This document shows positions 26,201 to 35,200 of a DNA stretch of 64,000 nucleotides, piece after piece (positions within the stretch are counted from its first letter, which is position 1; every line of letters starts with the position of its first letter). Below the pieces are notes generated by a model. The model ran no database searches. It was not told the origin of the DNA and saw only the letters and a program-made list of their open reading frames with translations. The stretch is from Yponomeuta sedellus (taxonomy: Eukaryota > Arthropoda > Insecta > Lepidoptera > Yponomeutidae). Location: contig OW203726.1 of assembly GCA_934045075.1 (NCBI GenBank), forward strand, positions 4,349,535 to 4,413,534. Direction: 5' to 3'. Position numbers and translations under genes: made by a program.

Positions 26201-29200
26201 GACCAACCGACCGACCGACTGCTGTATCATTAGAATAGTGACTGACTGACAGACTACTGTACCATCAGAATAGTGACTGACTGACCGACCGACTGACCGA
26301 CCGATCGACCGATTCTTGTTTTATTAACATTTCCTCCGATCTGTCTTTCCAGAGCAAAACTATGTTTGAAGAGTTCCCTGCATTTCTCCAGGATCCTATC
26401 ATTAGCCTTTTTATCATGACTTCGTAGCCATGGGACCTGTCCTATCCGACAACAAAAAAAAAATATTAATCAGGGAATATACATAAAAGATTATATTCTT
26501 TTTAATGCACTAACCCGTGCTAAGGACAATTTTAAAAACCTATTTAGAATCCCGTCATGGGTGGAATTTCAGCCCCTAAATAGGTTTTTAATACATAAAA
26601 GATAATAAAAAATATTTCGACGAAATGAGAACCTCCTTCTTATCAGAAGTCGGATAAAAAGAGACTTAACTTTAGTTTTGAAACAAAGAGACAGAATTTC
26701 AGTACGATGGTGAGTCAGATGCCCTTTGTAGCCACAGTGACACACCACAGGATGTATGTTCTGACTTTGTCCTGTTCTCCGTGTATATCTGTGAAATTCT
26801 ATTTTTCACACCTCCTGCTCGACAATGCCTTATTACGTACCGTCAAATATCATCGTAAAGCATAGCCTTGTCTCTCGAGGGCAATAATAATGAAGAATTT
26901 CCCTAGCCCTTTGCAACCGAGCTATCACAATCGTGCATTTAACTTTAAAAAAATCCTGACTCCAAACGAATCAACTTTTCGGAACGCAACCGGCATCGAT
27001 CGATCGTGCATTTATCTATTTTGCCTACAAAAAATACCGCGAGGTCCGGCATCTCACTTGTCAGCCATCAAAAGCCAGCGAACCGTTGTCGGAAATTACT
27101 GCGTACTTTGGCGGGAAACCCGCTTCACGTAAGTATCGATTTTTGCTACATTTTGTTTGAAACTTTGTAATAATTAAGTTTGAATGTGTATATGAATAAT
27201 TTATTTAGTGATATGTGACGTTTTTATAAATAGAAAATTCGTTTTTGGTTATAAAATATGTCTGGAAAAAATTTGTTGCACGATCGTGTGCTTTCGGTTG
27301 CTGGACGGCATTTTATATCAGGACCTTTATAGGTAATGTTTACGGTTTTAAGCCTGTTTTCTTTGTTTTTAAATGAAGGTTCGTTTCATTTCAGGCACTT
27401 ACTAGCTGACGAGATTTACGCTGCCCTGGGAGATGGCATGACTCCGAAATTGAGGATTTAGAAGAAAACCAGGTTGAAATCCCTGGACTCTCGAATTAAG
27501 TCCAGTATTTCTTGATTTACTTCTAGAACAAGCTCCAGATGTTGTATCTGACGACGTTCGAGAAAATCGTAACTTTTGTGCTCGATTAAAATAGCATCTC
27601 GCATTCCGACGTCACCAACAAAGGCACTTTCAGCATCTCGTCAACTCGAATCAGTACCTACTAGACCAGAAGTACTAGACTTTTTCCAGAAGTGGTACTG
27701 TTTGTAACAGTCACCGGCCAGGGAAGACGTAGTGTCTACCCAAGGTACAACCACTACATCAACACACGGGGTGTGTGCACACAGGTGCACTTACCGACTT
27801 TACAACCACAGAAAGGTCAATAATCCTAAGAACGACAAGAAATAGTGAAGTTCTTGGGAATGCATGCTTTGATAGGAGAGCTGCTCTACCCTCGCCTATC
27901 AATGTGTTGATATCGCCTATCAAGGTATTGCTCTCAACAAATTATCTTCGTTGATGATCAGCGATATATTACTGACTTTGAGGATAGCTTTGCACGTGGT
28001 AGACACAGATACTGCTCTACCAGGTAATGACAATCTGGACACTCTGTAAAGTACAACCTATGCATACGCCATCCAAAGATTTTCTGGAAGAGACCACTCT
28101 AAGCGATAAGACCACAAATAGTAGTAAAACAGTAATTAGATTTAAGAAATCATGGCTGTAATTCTTTTTTTCAAGTGTTCTCTATTTTCACAAAAAATAA
28201 AAGACGACTATCTTCTGAGCTGAGCTAGTGCTTCTGCACCAGAGAGGACCTGGGCTTTACTAAATAGACGAACGAATGATTCCCTTGATAGGCAGATATG
28301 CTTTGCGGCAGGTGGTAAAGGATAAGCCTCGCCCTACCAGGCATTAAAAACTTTGTTCTGTCTTCAAGCAAGGGTCTCATGCTGAATTTCGAAATATATA
28401 AAGGACGTAAGACAATCTTCGATAATAATGACTCGGTTTCGGTCCATCTGTAATTTCGCATTTGCAAGGAGTGTGCTGCAAGGGAGCTGTATTTATCACG
28501 ACAATAACGAACATTACCCAATTTTTAATGACATCAAGTCACCAAGAGCTTGTCAGTCAGAGAACTGCACAAGCCGAACAAAACCTGCATTAGGTGCAAT
28601 GTAGGTATATCTCTGCAATTTGCGATGCCAAAACTGCTTCTTGGACTACATATCAGAAGAAATAATAATTTTGACAGTTTTCTTGTTAGAAGGTGAAAAT
28701 GAGCTCATCAAGGAGCTCATTTTATTCCTACATCGTTAATTGAGTACCTAATGTTAAAACGAATTTTTCTTTGCTTTGAAACTGCAAAGACCGATCATAA
28801 ATAAAGACTTATAACCAATATTCTAAATTTATTTTCATTTTCAGCATTTTATCTCCTCAACTACCATGTATAATATTGATTTGCACGATCGTGCATTTAC
28901 AATGTATTCCTACATCGCACGATCGTGCAGTTAGTTTTTAGCCGGACAAAAGTCCACATTCGTAACTGGTTACGAAAATTTGGTTACGAACGTGGCTGAA
29001 GGGGACTAGCACCAAAGGTATTTTTTTAGTTATTTTTCTTGGAGTCTATGACCTGCCATAACGAGGTATTTTAGGCAGGATGGTTGAATTTGTAAAATTT
29101 ATTTCCTCGGTTGCAAAGGGCTAGGGAATAAAGTGATTTGAATTTAGAATGTCAAAATTCGCATGAAAACTATGAAGAAGCCCCGCATTGCAATTCGAAA

Positions 29201-32200
29201 TTCGAATTGTTGTTCGAAACTCACCCCTTTTTTCTTTTTTTTCTGAACTACTGTGTCGTGTGACCGCGCGAAACACCAATAAAAAAAAGAAAAAAAATTT
29301 AATTTACGCAATATTTCTCAGCTTAATAAATATTTTTCAACTTATGCAGCCCTGTCTTTTTATTGTCTCCCAGATGGTGTGAAAAGTAGAGTATTCACCT
29401 CTGGAATAAAACATGTCTTAGTCTCGGGCGGTATCAACCCCTGGCTTCACTCAGGACTCTACATAACTCCCTCGCTTCGCTCAGGAGTTAAAATTTAACT
29501 CCCTCGCTGCGCTCGGGAGTTAACTCGGAGTCCTTCGCTCCGCTCAGGGTTCAATATACCGCCCATGACGTAATACATGGTTTTATTCCCTTAATGCATA
29601 ATCTACTATTCTTTGTTATTTGATATTATTGTATGTTTTTATTCTTTTCTTGTGTTGTGTTCTTGGGTGGCGATGGCAAAACAAGTTTTTTTTTGCCTGG
29701 TGTTAATTTGTTACAATGCCTTTCCTAATTTATTGAAATACGTACTTAATATAATACAGAATGCAGTAATTATTTTCCAGTGTATATAGTGTATATGCTA
29801 AATACCCATCACTTCATTCAGCTTTTGTCTAAATATAAACAAACCTTTGATAAAAATAGTCAAACTGTATAGCTATGTTGTTTGTTAGTGCTAATTCATT
29901 CATCGGACTAATTCAAGAAATATCAACCCATATTATAAATTTTTGAGTCATCACCATCAACCCATTATGTCCCCCACTCACTAATGCTTTGACATGTAAT
30001 GTTATTGATAGTAATCATGAAATCTTATAATACGTATAGGTGGCAATTGATGTTTTGGTTTAAGATGACTTGAGAAAAGATGGACAGAGTGGAGTTTTTT
30101 TCCCGCTACCTTTTTCCCCACTACAATACGAAGGCTCGAAGGCAGTGGCTTACATTTTACGTTGTACATTGACGTTCAGCAAACAAAATGTAAATTCTTT
30201 ACGTTGAAATCAACTGAATGGAATTGAACTCTGTCGCTGCGGCGGACATTGCAAAAGCTGAAATGGCATGAAATATAGAGAAACCTAGAACAATGCAAAT
30301 TATTCCGCGTCATCTTATGATCGCGTTAGCAACAAAGTTACAAAATTACGCAGTTGGCAATAATAACCGACGGACAGCGCATTTTAATTTTATGCAGCGT
30401 CAAGACATCGCACAGCTCAATTGAAATCATATTGCAACACAACAATTTCAGGGAAAAACACTGTGACGAAACCTATTTAATCTGCCTCTGAGGAGTTGTT
30501 TACAGAACCGTGTTTTTTATAAAGAAAACCATGAGAGTAGCGCAACGGTAAAACGCCGGCTCATATTCGGGAAATCTGTGTTCGAATCCCGGCTTGTATC
30601 AATGACTTTGTTTTCTAACTAAAGTAAAACATCCTGAGTGTCCCGAGAGTACTTATGCTCGATTTTACCATCTTTTATTCGTCTTTGATTCGAAAGACGA
30701 ATAAAAGACGGCCTGGGCGGCGCAGCGGTTTGGCACGCTGACTGTAAATCCGAAGGTTTCGGGTTCGATCCCCGACCGGGTCAAACTAGGAAAAGAACTT
30801 TTCTAGTTTGTCTCGGGTCTTGGATGTTATCTATGTATTTATTGTATTAAATCTATCGTCAAGTAAGCCCCTATAACACATCATTTAGTTGTACCTACTT
30901 AGTATAGGGCTAACGAGATCTGTGTAATATCTACTTAATGAGATGATTTTATGAGATGATTTGTATAGCGTCCAATGGCATCTTCACCCACACTAGATGG
31001 GTGAAGGGACCACTCCGACGCTGCCTGTAGTGCCTGGGACATGGTTTTATAGGTGGTGTAGGCTTGCCCAGCACCTATACCATCCTGACAGCTCAGTCAG
31101 CCTAGCCCACAGGAAAGACTAGTCAATACGTGCGGAGCCAACCAAGCCGCGGGTTTCCTCACGATGTTTTCCTTCACCGTTAGCGTGTGGTATTGCGACT
31201 ACAATTTCGCAAATGTACGTAACTTTGAAATTAAACAAAGTCATTGGTACATGCCTGCACTGGGGATCGAACCTGAGGCTCACGCTTGCGAGTCCATGGT
31301 TCTACCCACTGAGCTACCACCGCTTTCTGTGTAATACCTATGTCCATGAATATTTATTTATTTAAGTCTCTAGAGGAAATCTCTATCCTACTATTGCGTA
31401 TTCGTAAAAAACGTAAAGAAAGACCTTAGCCTCAGTCACAGTCGCGTGCACTTAATATGTACGCACTACAGTACCCTGTCAAAGACAAAATAGTCGATTT
31501 CTCGTAAATCAGGCCAGATGAGGTTAATGTGATAAGGTTCTAAGGTGTTTATATGTTACTGCACGCGACTTGAGTACATAAATCGACGTCACTGACAAGA
31601 CTTTTCATCATCTGCACACTGTGGAAGTGTCTGCTAATATTGAATGTAATGTTAATATCAATATTTTTTATATGTATATAGATATGTATGTACTGTTTTA
31701 GATCTACCAGGAAACAAATATCTCATTAGATCCATAATGGATCTGGTCAATGGATCTACTGAGATTGAAGGGTTTATTTTATATATGTGCTTAATTATTA
31801 TCTTTGTATATGTGTAGGTTTATAATTATTGGACATATTAATCTTCTTCTTCTTCAGGCTATATTAGTCCACTGCTGGACACAGCCCTCCCCTAATGAGT
31901 GCCATAGCGCAAGGTTGTGCCATCATTGGGGGGTAATGCCCATAATCCCCACGCTGGGCATGCGGGTTGGGGATCGCAGTTTAGTGGAATTCTACTGCAG
32001 GGGGCGCTGCTGCCCACCCTCCGGTTTGTGTCCCTTAGTCGCCTTTTACGACACCCGCGGGAAGAATTTGGGTTGGTGCTATTCTCTAGACCGACACCAC
32101 ACAGCAAATATAATATTAATAAATAGTTTAATTGTTAAAAAAGTTATTTGACAGTAAAATATCACCTCAATGTTTGAGACTACCCCCGCCTTCTCCACGT

Positions 32201-35200
32201 CACCTGTTGGTTGGCTAGAATAAAATACTATTTAGTATTAAGCCCGCCAATTGTACAATCTTTACAGGTTAAACAAAGAATTTAATAATAATATTAACTT
32301 ATTCGCAAAGCAAACCGCTAACAATAGGATTATACTTAAACAAGTCGATTGACACATCTAAGAAAAATGTTTGCAAAACACAGAGGCAATTGACCTTACT
32401 GTGTACAGGGAGTGATTTCTCAATGACTGTTGGCTGGTTCAACAACATGATAAATCTACAGCTTAAGGTTCAACATCTATGGGCCAATTTCTGAATTGAG
32501 AATACTGCTAAGTAAATAGTTAACTGTACTGATGTCTCTTCGAATTTCTCGGAAATGAGCGTGACAGAACGTTATTTAAGTATTTACTTAGTGAAATTCT
32601 TTCGTCTTCGCTATGATTTTAATAATAAATAAATAATCATGGACATATTACACAGATCTCGTTAGCCCCCCATATATTTTTTATTGCAAAAAGTAATTCG
32701 AAATATGATTACATGAAATTTGTTTCAAAGGCGAACTTATCTCTAACAGAGATCTCTTCCAGCCAACCGTAGCATTGGGTGTTTAAATTTATATAAATTT
32801 ACCAATACTTAGTATAACTAAATGACTTGTGTTACAGGTGCTAACTCGACGATAGATTTAATACAATAAATACATAGATAACATGTTTATATTATTTTTA
32901 TTGCACTAACCCGTTTTTTAGCCTCTAAATAGGTTTTTAAAATACATATATAACATCCAAGACCCGAGGCAAACTAGAAGAATTTCGTTTCCTATGGTTC
33001 GACCCGGCCGGGGATCGATCCCGAGAACCCGAATTTGTGAAATATCAGGGTATTAAGTAATGTGGCCTATATATGACCAACTACAGGACACTTCTGACTT
33101 CTTTCAGAGAGAGAAAATGTATGGGCTTAATACAAGAACACAACCATGCCTTTATCACAACACTCATAGCGGTCTGACAATTTCAAACGCTGAGGTATGT
33201 TAACACTTCAGACTAGGGTTGATGAGAATTCTTCTTCCTCAAAATGAGGAATTTCCTCATATTTTTGAGGTTCCTCATCGTCTTCCTCTACCTCAAATAT
33301 GATTTAAAAAAATTCCTCTTCTTCATATTTTAAGAGGAATTTAATAGGAAGGAGAGATATAAGTTTTGTTGATACGAAATGTGTGAGTGCTGCTGTGTGG
33401 TGTCGGCCTAGAGAATAACACAAACCCAAATTCTTCCCACGGGTGTCGTAAGGGACACAAACCGGGGGTTGGCAACAGCGCCCCTGCAGTGCAATTCCAC
33501 CGCACTGCGATCCCCAACCCGCATACCCAGCGTCGGGATTCTGGGTATTATCGCCTAATGATGGCACAACCTTGCGCTATGTCGCTCATTAGGGGAGGGC
33601 TATGTCAAGCAGTGGACTAATATAGCCTGAAGAAGAAGAAACGTGTGAGAGAGAGAGAAATCTTCTGCATCCTCATCCTCTTAGTCTGCAAGATTCCTCA
33701 TCCTATTTCTCAAAATCGATTTTAAAATTGCTCTTCCACATAACAAGTTCCTGAACAACCCTACTTCAGACACTCAAGTCTCCGTTCGACGGTTTCCTTC
33801 ACATGTAGTGAGTGGTATTGGTATTGCTAGTGGAAATTCACAAATGCACGTAACTTAGAAAAGAAAGTCATCGGTACATGGCCGGGAATCGAACCCACTG
33901 TCGCGTTTTAATTAAATTCGCGCTTTACGCGATGTCACGACAATGACAAGACAATGTCACAACCTCCAAAAAAATATTTGAAAAATCATTGTCCTACATA
34001 AATAAATAAATATTCATGGACATATTACATAGATCTCGTTAGCCCTATACTAAGTACAACTAAATGACTTGTGTTATAGGTGCTAACTCGACGATAGATT
34101 TAATACAATAAATACATAGATAACATCCAAGACCCGAGACAAACTAGAAAAGTTCGTTTCCTAGTTTGACCCGGCCGCGGATCGAACCCGAGACCTTCGG
34201 TTTTACAGTCAGCGTGCCAAACCGCAGCGCCACCGAGGCCGTCATTATTACCCAATGATGTTAACTTTTTGAAGTAACGTAATATAAAAAAGGTATGATG
34301 TTTATTTCCATTAGTGGCGCTGGTTAGCACCGCATAGCGCCTTAAATTTAGGTATATAATATTTCTAGCTGACCCTAGATTCGCTCATAGCCCCGGCTGC
34401 CTGAGTGATCATAAACGATCACGAAGGTTAAGCAACATACGGCGCGTTCAGTGCATGGATGGATGACCGCCTATGACTAACGCTAGTGACATTTTTCCGA
34501 ACGGTTCCGTGCATCGCAAGGCACGTTAAGTAGTTGGTGCCGGCTGCCGTCGTCGATAGATGGCAGTCATTAAGACAAGTCGGAGGCCTTAAAGCGGCTT
34601 GAAACTTCTGACAGTAAGACCTGACACTAGTCTTGCAAACCTCCACCAATCAGGACTTGGCCCCCGTGGTGGAGTATGGTCTATTCGTGCCTTAGGGAAG
34701 AGACCCGTGCCCCTCGGTGGTGACGTAATGGGTTGACTATGATGACTAGCTAAGCCCGCCATTACGCTGTTATATTAATTAGCCTACTACTACTTAGTAG
34801 GCTTTTTCCCAACTAAGTAGGTCTAACTCATTTTGAAATCACCTCATGTCCTGCAATAAATCACTAATGCTATCAATGATATGCACCTAATCATTAAGTT
34901 TGGGTCAGATAATTTTAAAGTAATGTTACAATAATTACAATTTGAGTGCCCTTTAGGAAAGTATTTATCTGATTAATGAACCAGATAAAAGAACACAGTA
35001 GCAGAATAAGGACTCTGTTTCCCGACTGCGGCGAAGTAAAAGTTTGGCTCATATGTAAGTATGTTCCATCCTATGTTTAATTGTAACTCCTAAACCAATG
35101 GACAAATTTTGACAAATAATTTCTCAATTGTCTCGTCGCGTTTGCGCATAAACTATTCAGCATATAGCAAAGAAAAAATTAAATACTAAATAAAAAAAAT

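Noticed and set aside
26042..26230. Minus-strand frame with repeated SVGR
   Set aside because: Produced by the GACC/GACT minisatellite.
26890..27132. 80-aa frame at the left end of the piggyBac relic
   Set aside because: It spans the inverted repeat and subterminal palindromes; no transposase similarity in that frame.
31804..32151. 115-aa frame with Cys and Gly residues
   Set aside because: It coincides with the RTE-tailed retroposon; the same peptide pieces appear at 33.4 and 62.8 kb.
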